DNA of 64,000 nt, taken from the NCBI GenBank assembly GCA_016718565.1, contig JADKCZ010000002.1, positions 248,001 to 312,000 of the forward strand, read 5' to 3'. The position numbers were made by a program, and so were the translations under genes. Below are positions 1-8,601 of this stretch, in pieces. The notes beneath the pieces are model-generated. The model did no database searches, was not told the origin of the DNA, and saw nothing but the letters and a program-made list of their open reading frames with translations. The DNA is from Anaeromyxobacter sp. Its GTDB lineage: Bacteria > Myxococcota > Myxococcia > Myxococcales > Anaeromyxobacteraceae. How positions within the stretch are numbered: the first letter of the stretch is position 1; every line of letters starts with the position of its first letter.

Positions 1-179
1 CAGTTGGCGTCGCCGGAGGCCGAGGCGTCGCACTGCCGGACGCACTGCCGCACCTCGGGGACGTGCGCCGCCCGGCACTGGAACGAGGCGGTGGTCTCGC
101 CCCGCAGCGGGCGGATGGACTCGGCGGCCTGGGCGGTTCCGACGGTGAGGACGAGGGCGATGGCGAGCTTGAGCATCAT
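1..179 (-). CDS. Small secreted cysteine-containing protein, 3' end outside window
   Basis: Only the first 59 codons are visible. Two ATG codons stand in tandem after a strong ribosome binding site (GGAGGAAACGCC), so the start is at 179 or 176. The product opens with a typical signal peptide (about residues 1-19, ending AQA-AES) and continues into a short mature part with at least three cysteines spaced C-x10-C-x3-C. It is probably exported and disulphide-bonded. I do not recognise the family, and the C-terminus is cut off by the window edge. Confidence 0.6.
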   Translation of the reverse strand, partial: MMLKLAIALVLTVGTAQAAESIRPLRGETTASFQCRAAHVPEVRQCVRQCDASASGDAN

Positions 180-501
180 GGCGTTTCCTCCGAAGACGAC
201 CGACTCGCCACGACGTCATTGGAAGGACCGTGCCGAAACTGCCGGGTAGCAATATCAGGCGCTTGCCTCCTCGGCCGCGCCGGTCCGCCCGGACCCTGCG
301 AGCCGACGACCCATCCAACCCACCGAGAGCCCTATGGTTTTTCGGATCACCCGCACGCACGCCGACGCTGATGAGGGGTGCCGTGGTGCGCTGTGGGTGA
401 AGACGCGGCGCGGCGCCTCCCGCTGGGAAGGCGCCGCGACGAGGGCGGCAGTGGCCGCCCGGCGATGGCCTCGCTCCTGGCGGCGAGGGCGCCCGCCCCG
501 C
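180..501. other. Intergenic region without a convincing gene
   Basis: About 320 bases between the partial secreted-protein gene and the regA stop. It holds the ribosome binding site and presumably the promoter of the leftward gene, and the hairpin at 409-438. Open frames crossing it run into regA antisense and look like shadows. Confidence 0.5.
409..438 (-). terminator. Hairpin downstream of regA
   Basis: Ten-base perfect inverted repeat (CGCGGCGCCT / AGGCGCCGCG) with a 10-base loop, starting 64 bases after the regA stop. There is no long T run, as usual for such GC-rich genomes, so termination is inferred from position and stem strength. Confidence 0.5.
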
Positions 502-1053
502 TCAGCGGGCCGGCGGGTACTTGTGCAGCTTGCGCTGCAGCGAGCGGCGGTGGATGCCGAGCCGCCGGGCCGCCTCCGAGATGTTGCCGCTGCAGTCGGT
601 CAGCACCCGCTGGATGTGCTCCCACTCGGCGCGGGCCAGCGAGGGCGTCTCACCGGCCTTGGGGGCCTCGGCCTCCTTGCCGTTCAGGGCCGCCAGGATC
701 TCGTCCGCGTCGGCCGGCTTGGGGAGGTAGCCCACCGCCCCCTCCCGCACCGCCTGCACGGCCGTGGCGATCGAGCCGTAGCCGGTCAGCATGAGCACCC
801 GGGTCGAGGGGTCCTGCTGGCGCAGCTCGCGCAGCAGCTCCAGGCCCGACATGCCCGGCATCTTCAGGTCCAGGACCGCCATCTCGGGCGACTCCTTGGC
901 GACCTCGCGCAGCGCCTCCTCGGCGCTGCCGGCCGTCTTCACCTCGTAGCCGCGCGACCGGATGGCCTGAGCCAGCCGCTCGCGCAGGATCTCGTCGTCG
1001 TCCACCAGCAGGATGCTCGGCAACGTGTCTCTCCCGGCCTCGATGGTGCTCAT
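502..1053 (-). CDS. regA: RegA/PrrA/ActR-type redox response regulator
   Basis: Two-domain response regulator of 183 residues. The receiver domain (about residues 12-125) has the acidic pair in LLVDDDE, phospho-acceptor Asp62 (VLDLKMPG) and Lys112. The C-terminal Fis-type helix-turn-helix (about 150-183, NISEAARRLGIHRRSLQRKL) is the near-invariant RegA/PrrA/ActR signature. In proteobacteria this family controls respiration, carbon and nitrogen fixation, and photosynthesis genes in response to redox state. The ATG overlaps the regB stop by four bases (ATGA), so the two proteins are translationally coupled. Confident as a family member; the regulon here is unknown. Confidence 0.88.
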   Translation of the reverse strand: MSTIEAGRDTLPSILLVDDDEILRERLAQAIRSRGYEVKTAGSAEEALREVAKESPEMAVLDLKMPGMSGLELLRELRQQDPSTRVLMLTGYGSIATAVQAVREGAVGYLPKPADADEILAALNGKEAEAPKAGETPSLARAEWEHIQRVLTDCSGNISEAARRLGIHRRSLQRKLHKYPPAR

Positions 1054-2417
1054 ATGTAGCTCCTCTCGCCGGCCTTGGCAGCCGGCAGCTCGATGCGCGC
1101 CTCGGTCCCGATGCCCGGGCGCGACGCGATGTGGAACTCGCCGCCCAGCTGCTCGGCGAGGGTCCGGGTGAGGAAGAGGCCCAGCCCCATGCCCTCCCCG
1201 GGAACCTTGGTGGTGAAGAAGGGCTCGCCCGCCCGGGCCAGCACCTCGGCCGGCATGCCGCGCCCGTGGTCGACCACCGTGACGGTGGCCAGGTCTCCAG
1301 CCAGGGCCAGCCGCAGCGTCACGGGCAGGCCGGGGCCCGAGGCCTGCACGGCGTTCTTGAGGAGCCCGCGCAGGGTGTCGGCCAGCGCCCGCGGTGGGCC
1401 CACGATGGCGGCCCCCTCGGCGCCGTCCTGGTACTCGACCTTGATCCGCTCGCGCGCCGGGAAGCCGTCGAGCGCCCCGCTCACCCAGGCCGGCAGGGCC
1501 ACCGCTGCCATGGGCTCGCCGGCCGCCTCGCCGGCGTTGGCGCTCATGCGGTCCAGGATCTCGCGGCACCGGCCAACCTGATCCCGCACCAGCTGCAGGT
1601 CGGCCCGCACCTCGGGCGAGGTGTCGTCGGCCAGGGCCCGCTGCAGCTCCTTGGCCACCACCGCGATGGTGGAGAGCGGCGTGGAGAGCTCGTGCGCCGC
1701 CCCGGCCGCCAGCGTGGCCAGCGACGCCAGCTTCTCGCGCCGCTGCACCAGCGCCCGCGCCTCGCCCAGCTCGCGCTCGCGCTCGGCCAGCGCCGCCGCC
1801 ACCCGCCGCACGAAGTAGACGATGAAGAGCGCGGCCAGCCCGAACGCCATCCACATGCCGCGCAGGTGCGCCCCCATCACCTCGCCCGGCTCCATGTGCA
1901 TGGTGACGTGGTGGTGCCTGGAGGTGAGCCCCTCGTGCACGAAGAGCGAGCCGTAGCCCGCCAGGCTGACCGCCAGCAGCCCCCACGACCAGCGCCGCGG
2001 CAGCAGCACGGCCGCCAGCACCACGTTGACGAGGTAGAGCGTCGAGAAGGGGTTGGTGGCGCCGCCGGTCAGGTCCAGGATGACGGTCAGCACCACCGCG
2101 TCGAGCAGCATGACCGCGGCCACCACCGCGTCGGTCACCCGGACCCGCTGCGCCATGAAGCCGAGGGCCAGGTTGCCCAGCGCCTCGAGGGCGATGAACC
2201 CGATCAGCGTGGCGATGGGGAGGCTGATCTCGCTCCAGAGCTCGGCGGCGCCGATGATCAGGATCTGGCCGAGGATGGCCCACCAGTGGAGCTGCACCAG
2301 CCAGTTGAGGTTGAGCCGGCCGCGATCCTCCAGCAGGGGCGCCGCGCCGACCCTGACGCTGGGCGGCCGCGGCGCGCCGCGGCTCGGTTCGACCGGGAGT
2401 GCGGGTGGGGCCGACAT
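1050..2417 (-). CDS. regB: RegB/PrrB-type redox-sensing membrane histidine kinase
   Basis: Sensor kinase of about 455 residues with roughly six membrane helices (about residues 38-205), then a DHp domain with His242 in AAHELSTPLS and an HATPase domain with a DHGRGM motif. Between membrane helices lies GGATNPF (118-124), matching the GGxxNPF heptapeptide that binds quinone in RegB. Cys284 in the dimerisation helix is a candidate for the family's redox-active cysteine. It phosphorylates the downstream RegA. An open frame extends upstream to 2552, but the residues before MSAPPALP look non-coding; no strong ribosome binding site settles the start. Confidence 0.87.
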   Translation of the reverse strand: MSAPPALPVEPSRGAPRPPSVRVGAAPLLEDRGRLNLNWLVQLHWWAILGQILIIGAAELWSEISLPIATLIGFIALEALGNLALGFMAQRVRVTDAVVAAVMLLDAVVLTVILDLTGGATNPFSTLYLVNVVLAAVLLPRRWSWGLLAVSLAGYGSLFVHEGLTSRHHHVTMHMEPGEVMGAHLRGMWMAFGLAALFIVYFVRRVAAALAERERELGEARALVQRREKLASLATLAAGAAHELSTPLSTIAVVAKELQRALADDTSPEVRADLQLVRDQVGRCREILDRMSANAGEAAGEPMAAVALPAWVSGALDGFPARERIKVEYQDGAEGAAIVGPPRALADTLRGLLKNAVQASGPGLPVTLRLALAGDLATVTVVDHGRGMPAEVLARAGEPFFTTKVPGEGMGLGLFLTRTLAEQLGGEFHIASRPGIGTEARIELPAAKAGERSYI

Positions 2418-2593
2418 TTGGTTCAGGACCGCACCCGAAGGTAGCACAGCCCGGAAGGGCCGCGGCAGGCGCGACCACGTGCCACATGAAGCCCCCGGAA
2501 TGGAGGAGGCTCTGCGGCCGCCCTGGGAGGGCCGGCCAGATCCATCCGGCACGCCTTGACGCTGCCCTGGCCGACCTCTAGCCTGCGCCGCCC

Positions 2594-2893
2594 ATGCGAG
2601 GCCAACGCCGCTCCGTGGCCAGCCTGCTGGCCGAGACCCTGGCCCGGCGCCGTGACGCCGCCCCGGCGGCCCTGGCGGCGGCGCTGGCGGAGGCGTGTGG
2701 TCCGCAGCTGGCGCGCCAGGTCTCCTGCCGCGGCCTGACCCGGGACGGCCTGGTGCTGGTGGTGGCCACCGGCGAGGACTGGGCCCAGCAGGTGCGCGAC
2801 CTGGCGCCGCAGCTCTGCCAGAAGCTGAACGAGCGGCTGGGCCGGCAGGCGGCGCTCGGCCTGGACGTCAGGGTCGGGGCCAAGCGACCCTGA
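2594..2893 (+). CDS. DciA-like (DUF721) protein
   Basis: Ninety-nine residues, matching the small DUF721/DciA fold: an N-terminal helix (SVASLLAETLARR), then an alternating segment with GLVLVVATGEDWAQQVRDLAPQL-type sequence, the GL.L.V...WA..L..L pattern typical of the family. DciA proteins interact with the replicative helicase DnaB and are the common ancestral helicase-loading factor in bacteria lacking DnaC. It is transcribed divergently from regB and precedes the lytic transglycosylase by 83 bases. The family call is good; a role in replication is inferred from the family only. Confidence 0.7.
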   Translation: MRGQRRSVASLLAETLARRRDAAPAALAAALAEACGPQLARQVSCRGLTRDGLVLVVATGEDWAQQVRDLAPQLCQKLNERLGRQAALGLDVRVGAKRP

Positions 2894-2976
2894 GAAGCCC
2901 CCCGTCGTCCAGCGGCGGCGCCACGACCTCGGGCCGGGTCACCGTCCCGCGTTCCGGGTACTCTGGAGCCAGCGCC

Positions 2977-5292
2977 ATGCGCCCCCTGCACCCCGGCCCG
3001 CCCACCCTCCCCGCTCTCGCCCTGGTCGTCGCGCTGATCTGGGCGCCGGCCAGCCGCGCCAGCGAGCCCTTGTCCGACTGGCTCGGCGCGCTGGGCGACT
3101 CGGCCTCGGCGCTCGACGCCGGCGACCCGGCCGGCGCCCTGGCCGCGGCTCGCCGAGCCAGCGCCGCGCTGCCGCGCGGAGCCGCCGGGGCGCGGGCCGA
3201 GGCCGCGGCCGGCCTGGCCCTGCTGGCCCTCGGGCGCGCCACCGACGCCGCCGGCCCGCTCGGCGCCGCCCTGGCCGCGCCTCCGGCCGGGCTGGCGCCC
3301 TGCCTCGAGCTCGCCCTGGGCCAGGCGCTCCTGGAGGGCGGCCGCGCCGCCGAGGCCGCGGCCCACCTGGCGGCGGCGGTGGAGTCGGCCGCGCCGGGCG
3401 TGGAGCCGCGCGCCCGGCGGCTGGAGATCCGGGCCCTGCTCTCCTCGGGTCGGTTCGCCGAGGCGGCCGACCGGCTCGAGCCCCTGCTGGCGACGGCGCC
3501 GCCCGGCCAGGACGGCGCCGCCTTGCAGCTGCAGCTGGCCGAGGCCAGCCGCCTGCTCGGACGGGCCCCGCGGGCCTGGAGCCTGGCCCGGGCCCTGGCG
3601 CTGGACCAGCCGGAGCGCGAGGAGGCGGCCGCCGCCCTGGCGACGCTGGAGCGGTGGCGCGGCGAGGGCGACCAGGTCCCGCCCCTGGGCGCCGAGGACC
3701 ACCGGGCCCGGGCCGAGCGGCTGCTGGCCCGCGGCCGCCCGGGCGAGGCCCTGGCCGAGCTCGACCTGGCCGAGGGCGCGGCCCAGCCTGGTGCGGCCAC
3801 CGCGGCGGCCCGCGCCGGCCCGACGCCGGAGCCCACGCTCCTCCGGGCCTTCGCCCTGCTCGCCCTGGGCCGCCACGCCGACGCCGCGGCGCTGGCCGGC
3901 CCGCTCCGGGAGGCGGCGCAGCCCGCCGGCGTGCGCCGCGGCGCCACCTGGGTCCTGGCCCGCGTGGCGTCCCGCGCCGGGCGGCAGGCCGAGGCCGCCG
4001 CCCTGTACCGACGGGTGGCCGCCACCGCCGAGCCGATCCCCTGGCTCACCGAGGCGCGCTGGCGCGACCTCGGCGACGAGGCGGCCTACCTCGCCGCCTG
4101 GCTGCCCTACGACGCGGGCGCGCTGCGCCAGGCCTCCCGTCAGCTGACCGCGTTCGCCCGCGCCCACCCGGCCTCGCGGCGGGCCGAGGACGCCCGCTGG
4201 TTCGCGGCCTGGGCGCTGGTGCGCCTGGGCGCCCGCGCCGAGGCGGCCCGCGCCCTGCGCCAGCTGGAGGCGGGGCCGCTGCGCGCCGCGGCCCTCTACT
4301 GGCAGGCGCGCCTGGCGCCGGGCCCAGCCAAGGCCAGGCCGCTCTACCTGCAGGCCAGCGCGGCCGGATCCGAGGGCTGGTACGGCCTGGCGGCGCGCGC
4401 CAGGCTGGGCGCCCTCCCCGGGGCGCCGGGGCCAGGGGGCGACTCCGCCCCGCCGCGGCCGCCCACCGCGCCCACCGCGCCCGCCGCCCGCGCCGCCGGG
4501 GCGCCGGCCGCCCAGGTCGAGCCCGGGCCGCTCGCGCCGCTGGAGCTCTCCGCCCAGCCCGCAGCGCCGGCGCTCCGTGCCGCCGCCGCGCTGCTCGGGC
4601 TGGGGCTGCGCGGCCTGGCCCTCGAGTCGCTCGAGGAGGTGGCCCGCGGCGGCGAGGTCCGCGCCGTGGCCGGCCCGCTGGCGGAGCTGGCCACCTTCGC
4701 CGGGGAGGACGAGCTGGCCTTCCGGGTGGCGCGCGACCGGCTCGGGGCGAGCGCCCGCACCCGGCGCTGGCTCTACCCGTCGCCGCAGCCGGCGCTGCTG
4801 CCCCCGCTGGCCGCCGCGGCCGCGGTGGACCCGGACCTGGTGCGCGCCGTGCTCCGGCGCGAGTCGGGCTTCCGCGCCGGGATCCGGAGCGGCGCCGGCG
4901 CGATCGGGCTCATGCAGCTCCTGCCCGCCACCGCCTCGCGCCTCGGCGCCCTGGCCGGCCTCTCCCAGGACCCGGCCCGGCGGCTGGCCGACCCCGCGGT
5001 GAACCTCGGGCTGGGTGCGCACTACCTGGGGCTGCTGCTCGACCGGTTCGGTGACGAGGCGGTGGCGCTGGCGGCCTACAACGCCGGGCCGGCGGCGGCA
5101 TCGGCCTGGGCGCGCGACCGCGCCGGGCTCCCGCTCGACGAGTGGATCGAGGCCATCCCGTACAAGGAGACCCGGGCCTACGTGAAGGTGGTGCTGGCCG
5201 AGCGCCAGGCCTATCGCCGCCTCGGCGGCCTGGCGCCCTCCCTCGACCCGGCCCGGCGGGCGCCCGCGCCCGGCGACGGCGTGGCCTTCTGA
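2977..5292 (+). CDS. Soluble lytic murein transglycosylase, Slt70-like
   Basis: Exported protein of 771 residues. A signal peptide (residues 1-28) precedes a long alanine- and leucine-rich helical region with TPR-like pairs (about 30-560), corresponding to the superhelical domain of Slt70. The C-terminal transglycosylase domain has catalytic Glu629 in RRESGF, then GAIGLMQLLPATA and the AYNAGP motif. It should cleave the MurNAc-GlcNAc bond of peptidoglycan in the periplasm with formation of 1,6-anhydro-MurNAc. The insertion around 4430-4510 is a proline/alanine linker. The start is the ATG that gives a proper signal peptide. Confidence 0.88.
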   Translation: MRPLHPGPPTLPALALVVALIWAPASRASEPLSDWLGALGDSASALDAGDPAGALAAARRASAALPRGAAGARAEAAAGLALLALGRATDAAGPLGAALAAPPAGLAPCLELALGQALLEGGRAAEAAAHLAAAVESAAPGVEPRARRLEIRALLSSGRFAEAADRLEPLLATAPPGQDGAALQLQLAEASRLLGRAPRAWSLARALALDQPEREEAAAALATLERWRGEGDQVPPLGAEDHRARAERLLARGRPGEALAELDLAEGAAQPGAATAAARAGPTPEPTLLRAFALLALGRHADAAALAGPLREAAQPAGVRRGATWVLARVASRAGRQAEAAALYRRVAATAEPIPWLTEARWRDLGDEAAYLAAWLPYDAGALRQASRQLTAFARAHPASRRAEDARWFAAWALVRLGARAEAARALRQLEAGPLRAAALYWQARLAPGPAKARPLYLQASAAGSEGWYGLAARARLGALPGAPGPGGDSAPPRPPTAPTAPAARAAGAPAAQVEPGPLAPLELSAQPAAPALRAAAALLGLGLRGLALESLEEVARGGEVRAVAGPLAELATFAGEDELAFRVARDRLGASARTRRWLYPSPQPALLPPLAAAAAVDPDLVRAVLRRESGFRAGIRSGAGAIGLMQLLPATASRLGALAGLSQDPARRLADPAVNLGLGAHYLGLLLDRFGDEAVALAAYNAGPAAASAWARDRAGLPLDEWIEAIPYKETRAYVKVVLAERQAYRRLGGLAPSLDPARRAPAPGDGVAF

Positions 5293-5301
5293 CCACGGGG
5301 C

Positions 5302-5320
5302 CCGGGGCGTCAGGCCCCGG
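5302..5320. terminator. Bidirectional hairpin between transglycosylase and rnd
   Basis: Seven-base stem CCGGGGC / GCCCCGG with a five-base loop placed between two convergent genes and overlapping the rnd stop codon. It could serve both strands; no T tract. Confidence 0.45.
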
Positions 5321-6185
5321 CGGGGCGCGCCTGCAGCGCCTCCCGCAGGTCGTCGCCCATGCGCCGCAGCACCTGCGAGGTGATGCCCGGCACCCGGGCC
5401 AGCCCCTCGGCGGTGGCCGGCCGGGTGCGCGCCACCTCCACCATGGAGGGCTCGGCCAGCACCTTGAAGGGCGGCCGGTCGGCCTCGCGAGCCCGCGCCT
5501 CGCGCGCGATCCAGAGCGCCCGCAGCACGGCCTTGCCGGTGGCGTCGAGCTCGCGGGCGCCCTTGAGACGCCGCCACCCCTCCTCGTCGAAGACCCGCTC
5601 CTTCGGCTCGACGGCCGCGGTGCGCTCGAACTCCTGCCTGGCCTGGGCCGCCAGCCCCTTCTCCTCCAGCTCCGCCGAGAGCTCGCTCGCCAGCGGCAGC
5701 AGGAAGTGGGTGTCGAGCGCCGCGTAGGCCAGCTGGTCGCGGGAGAGCGGGCGGTGGCCCCAGTCGGAGCGCTGGTGGGCCTTGGAGAGCTTGACCGCGA
5801 AGCGGGCCTCCACCAGCGCCGAGAGCCCCAGCCCGGTCCGTCCCAGGCGGCGGGCCGCCAGCATGGTGTCGAAGAGGCGGGGCAGCCGCCAGCCGAACTC
5901 CCGCTTGAGGCAGCGCACGTCGTAGTCGGCCCCGTGCAGCACCAGCTCGCGCCCGTCACACAGCAGCGCGCCCAGCGGCCGGACGTCCACCGCCAGGGGG
6001 TCGACCACCCAGTCCTGGGCGGCCGTGGAGAGCTGGAGCAGGCAGACCCGCTCCCGGTAGACGTGGAAGCTGTTGGACTCGGTGTCGAGCGCCACCACCG
6101 GCTCGGGGCGGAGCGCCGCGAGGAGGCGCTCCAGCGCGGCGGGATCGGCGACCAGCACGGGGGCGGTCTGGTGGAGGAGGCTCAC
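5310..6185 (-). CDS. rnd: Ribonuclease D
   Basis: Protein of 291 residues with a DEDD-type 3'-5' exonuclease domain: Exo I ALDTESNSF (Asp and Glu), Exo II HGADYDVRCLK, and Exo III in the stretch after SDWGHRPLS with YAALDTHFLLPL. A C-terminal HRDC domain (about 205-285) follows. RNase D trims the 3' ends of tRNA precursors and other stable RNAs in the cytoplasm. It starts with GTG about ten bases after the psuG stop and is probably cotranscribed with it. It is shorter than E. coli RNase D (375), having one HRDC domain rather than two. Confidence 0.9.
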   Translation of the reverse strand: MSLLHQTAPVLVADPAALERLLAALRPEPVVALDTESNSFHVYRERVCLLQLSTAAQDWVVDPLAVDVRPLGALLCDGRELVLHGADYDVRCLKREFGWRLPRLFDTMLAARRLGRTGLGLSALVEARFAVKLSKAHQRSDWGHRPLSRDQLAYAALDTHFLLPLASELSAELEEKGLAAQARQEFERTAAVEPKERVFDEEGWRRLKGARELDATGKAVLRALWIAREARAREADRPPFKVLAEPSMVEVARTRPATAEGLARVPGITSQVLRRMGDDLREALQARPAGA

Positions 6186-6194
6186 CGGCGGAGT

Positions 6195-7121
6195 CTACCC
6201 TGCCGCCGAGAACGCCACCGCCACCTCGGCGGCCACCTCGGCGTTCCGCTCCAGCAGCGCCAGGTTGGCCGCCTGGGCGCGGCCGGCCGTGGCCTGGGCC
6301 ACGGCGCCCAGCAGGAACGGGGTGACGGCCTGGCCGGCCACGCCCAGCGCCTGCGCCCGCGCCAGGGCCGCGGCCACCGCCGCCTCCACCTCGGCCCGGG
6401 GCAGCGGCGCCGGCGGCGGCACGCACAGCAGCACCCCCTCGCGCCGCCCCAGCCCGAGCCAGTGCAGCCGCAGCACCAGCGCGGCCTCGGCCGCCGACTC
6501 CACCCGGTGCGCCAGCGGCACGCCGCTGCCGTCCGAGTAGAAGGCCGGCAGCTCGGAGGTGCGGAAGCCCAGCAGCGGCACCCCCAGCGACTCCAGCACC
6601 TCGGCGGTGGCCGCCAGGTCCAGGATGGCCTTGGGGCCGGCCGAGACCACGCAGACCGGGGAGCGCGCCAGCTCGGCCAGGTCGGCCGAGACGTCGCCGG
6701 CCGCCGGGACCTGGCCCGGCAGGGTGCGGTGCACGCCCCCGATGCCGCCGGTGGCGAAGAGCCGGATGCCGGCCAGCGCGGCCACGGCGGCGGTGGCCGA
6801 GACGGTGGTGCCGGCGTCGCGGCCGGCCGCCAGGAGCGCCGCCAGGTCGCGCGCGCCGGCCTTGGCCGGCCGCCGCGACGGGTCGGCCAGGCGCGCCAGC
6901 TCGGCCGCGCTGGCGCCCACCACCACCCGGCCCGAGAGCAGCGCCACCGTGGCCGGCACGGCGCCGCGCGCCCGGATCGCCGCGGCGCAGCGCGCCGCCG
7001 CCTCCAGGTTGGCCGGGGGCGGCAGCCCCTGGGCCACCACGCTGCTCTCCAGGGCCACCACCGGCCGCCCGGCGGCCAGCGCCTCGGCCACCTCGGGCGC
7101 CACGCTGAGCAGGTCGATCAC
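6195..7121 (-). CDS. psuG: Pseudouridine-5'-phosphate glycosidase
   Basis: Protein of 308 residues of the PsuG/IndA family, which splits pseudouridine 5'-phosphate into uracil and ribose 5-phosphate, a manganese-dependent salvage step. Diagnostic segments are ALESSVVAQGLPPPANLEAA near the N-terminus, KAGARDLAALL, TTVSATAAVAALAGI, FATGGIGGVHR, and a C-terminal TPFLLGAV...T.GR. The GTG start is chosen because homology begins at about IDLLSVAPEV and CGGAG lies upstream; the open frame continues much further without homology. The usual partner pseudouridine kinase PsuK is not adjacent; the next gene is rnd, so both may serve RNA turnover. Confidence 0.88.
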   Translation of the reverse strand: MIDLLSVAPEVAEALAAGRPVVALESSVVAQGLPPPANLEAAARCAAAIRARGAVPATVALLSGRVVVGASAAELARLADPSRRPAKAGARDLAALLAAGRDAGTTVSATAAVAALAGIRLFATGGIGGVHRTLPGQVPAAGDVSADLAELARSPVCVVSAGPKAILDLAATAEVLESLGVPLLGFRTSELPAFYSDGSGVPLAHRVESAAEAALVLRLHWLGLGRREGVLLCVPPPAPLPRAEVEAAVAAALARAQALGVAGQAVTPFLLGAVAQATAGRAQAANLALLERNAEVAAEVAVAFSAAG

Positions 7122-7277
7122 GGCGCACAGCTTACTCCGCTCGCCTCCGGAGGCCCGCCGGTCGCCGCGCCGGCGGTCGTGTCCCCCCTTTCCCCACATC
7201 CCGGCCCAGGCGTCGTCGCCGCGGTCCCCCTTCCGCCTTGTCCGGCCCGGCCTGCCGGCGCTACCCTCGGCGCCCGC

Positions 7278-7763
7278 ATGACGACGCCCCCCCACCGGCC
7301 AGAGCCGCTCGCCGCCGCCACCCGGGTGACCAGCGCGGCCAGGGACCTGGCCACCGACCTGGCCGACGGCATCCGCAAGTCGGAGCGCTCGGTGAAGCTC
7401 CGCGCCGCCGTGATCGGCACCTGGGTGGTGCTGGCGCTGGTCTCCTTCTGGATCGCCTGCCCGTCCTCCGGCCCGGCCAACTCGCTGGGCGCGGTGGCGC
7501 GCCTGGAGGCCGGCGGCATCATGGGGGCGCAGGTGCTGGTGCAGAACGACGGCCCGGAGCTGTGGACCGACGTGATCCTCACCCTGGACGGCGGCTGGAT
7601 GCTGCGGCGCCCCACCGTGCGCCCCGGCGACAAGCTGGTGCTGCCGGTGGCCGCCTTCAGCCGGGCCGGACAGGCGGCCCCGAGCGAGCTCAGGCCGCGC
7701 CACCTCACCATCGAGTGCCAGCAGGGCAAGGCCACCGCGGCGCTCGGGGCCGCCCGACCGTGA
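7278..7763 (+). CDS. Single-pass membrane protein, unknown function
   Basis: Protein of 161 residues. A cytoplasmic N-terminal segment of about 45 residues with charged helices precedes one transmembrane helix (about 46-66, ending in a cysteine), and the remainder forms an extracytoplasmic beta-rich domain with a single cysteine near the C-terminus. The pattern GGIMGAQVLVQNDGPELWTD resembles small immunoglobulin-like domains, but I recognise no family. Its stop overlaps the GTG of the following receiver gene by four bases, so the two are likely coexpressed. Confidence 0.65.
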   Translation: MTTPPHRPEPLAAATRVTSAARDLATDLADGIRKSERSVKLRAAVIGTWVVLALVSFWIACPSSGPANSLGAVARLEAGGIMGAQVLVQNDGPELWTDVILTLDGGWMLRRPTVRPGDKLVLPVAAFSRAGQAAPSELRPRHLTIECQQGKATAALGAARP

Positions 7764-8137
7764 CCGCGACCGCCCGGCCGCTGGTGCTGCTGGTGGACGA
7801 CGACCCGGAGATCTGCGCGTTCCTGGCCACCCTGCTCGACCTGGAGGGGCTGGAGCCGCGGGTGGCGTCGGATGCCGACTCGGCCGTGGCCCTGGCGCCC
7901 GGCGCCGCGCTGGCGCTGATCGACGTGGCCATGCCCGGCCAGGACGGCTTCTCGCTCTGCCGCCGGCTGCGCGCCGCAGGCTTCACGTCCCCCATCGTCA
8001 TGGTGTCGGCCCGGCCCGGGCCGGAGCTGGCGCGCCAGGCCGCCGAGGCCGGCGCCGACGAGTTCGTGCGCAAGCCGTTCGACAACGCCGAGCTGGTGGC
8101 CCGACTGCGCGGGCGGATCGCAGCCGCGGCCCACTAG
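7760..8137 (+). CDS. Stand-alone response regulator receiver domain
   Basis: Protein of 125 residues consisting of one CheY-like receiver and no output domain. The acidic cluster LLVDDDPE, phospho-acceptor Asp in ALIDVAMPGQDG, Ser in VMVSARPG and Lys in FVRKPFD are all intact, so it should be phosphorylated. It probably acts by protein-protein contact or as a phosphorelay intermediate. The GTG start overlaps the preceding membrane protein gene (GTGA). Its stop overlaps by four bases the stop of the convergent FliJ-like gene. No kinase is adjacent. Confidence 0.8.
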   Translation: MTATARPLVLLVDDDPEICAFLATLLDLEGLEPRVASDADSAVALAPGAALALIDVAMPGQDGFSLCRRLRAAGFTSPIVMVSARPGPELARQAAEAGADEFVRKPFDNAELVARLRGRIAAAAH

Positions 8138-8601
8138 GGCCAGGGGCCGGCCGGGCGGCCCCGGTCGTCGGCCTCCGCCTCCTCCAGCCGCAGCCTCTCC
8201 CGGCGCCTGGCCTCGCGCCAGCTCGCCTCGGCCGCCTCCAGCCGCGCCACGCCCGCCGCGGCGCCGGCCGCCGAGGCCGCCGCGGCGTCGGCCTCGGCCG
8301 CCAGCACCGCGCAGGCCCCCCGGCAGGCCGCCTCCTGCGTCACCGCCAGGTGCGCCTCCTCCACCGCCCGGGCCGCGAAGGCCGCCGCCGCGCCCAGCGC
8401 CGCGCAGCCAGGGCCCGCTTGCCCCGGCGCCGCCCAGGCGGCGTCCCGTCGCGCTGCCGCCTCCCGGACCGCCACGGCCGCCGCCGCCAGGGCCTCGCGC
8501 CCCGCCGCCTCGCGCCGCAGCGCCTCGGCGAGCGCCGCCCGGGCCACCTCGCGCCCGCCCCGCCGCACCCGGAGCAGCGCCTGAAGCCGCCAGCCGCTCA
8601 T
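8134..8601 (-). CDS. FliJ/SctO-like export stalk protein
   Basis: Protein of 155 residues, almost entirely alpha-helical, alanine- and arginine-rich with coiled-coil character, beginning MSGWRLQALLRVR, which is close to how FliJ proteins start. Sequence alone is weak evidence. The identification rests mainly on the position directly after the export ATPase, with an ATGA overlap of start and stop, as in fliI-fliJ and sctN-sctO. FliJ/SctO inserts in the ATPase ring and couples it to the export gate. Confidence 0.6.
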   Translation of the reverse strand: MSGWRLQALLRVRRGGREVARAALAEALRREAAGREALAAAAVAVREAAARRDAAWAAPGQAGPGCAALGAAAAFAARAVEEAHLAVTQEAACRGACAVLAAEADAAAASAAGAAAGVARLEAAEASWREARRRERLRLEEAEADDRGRPAGPWP

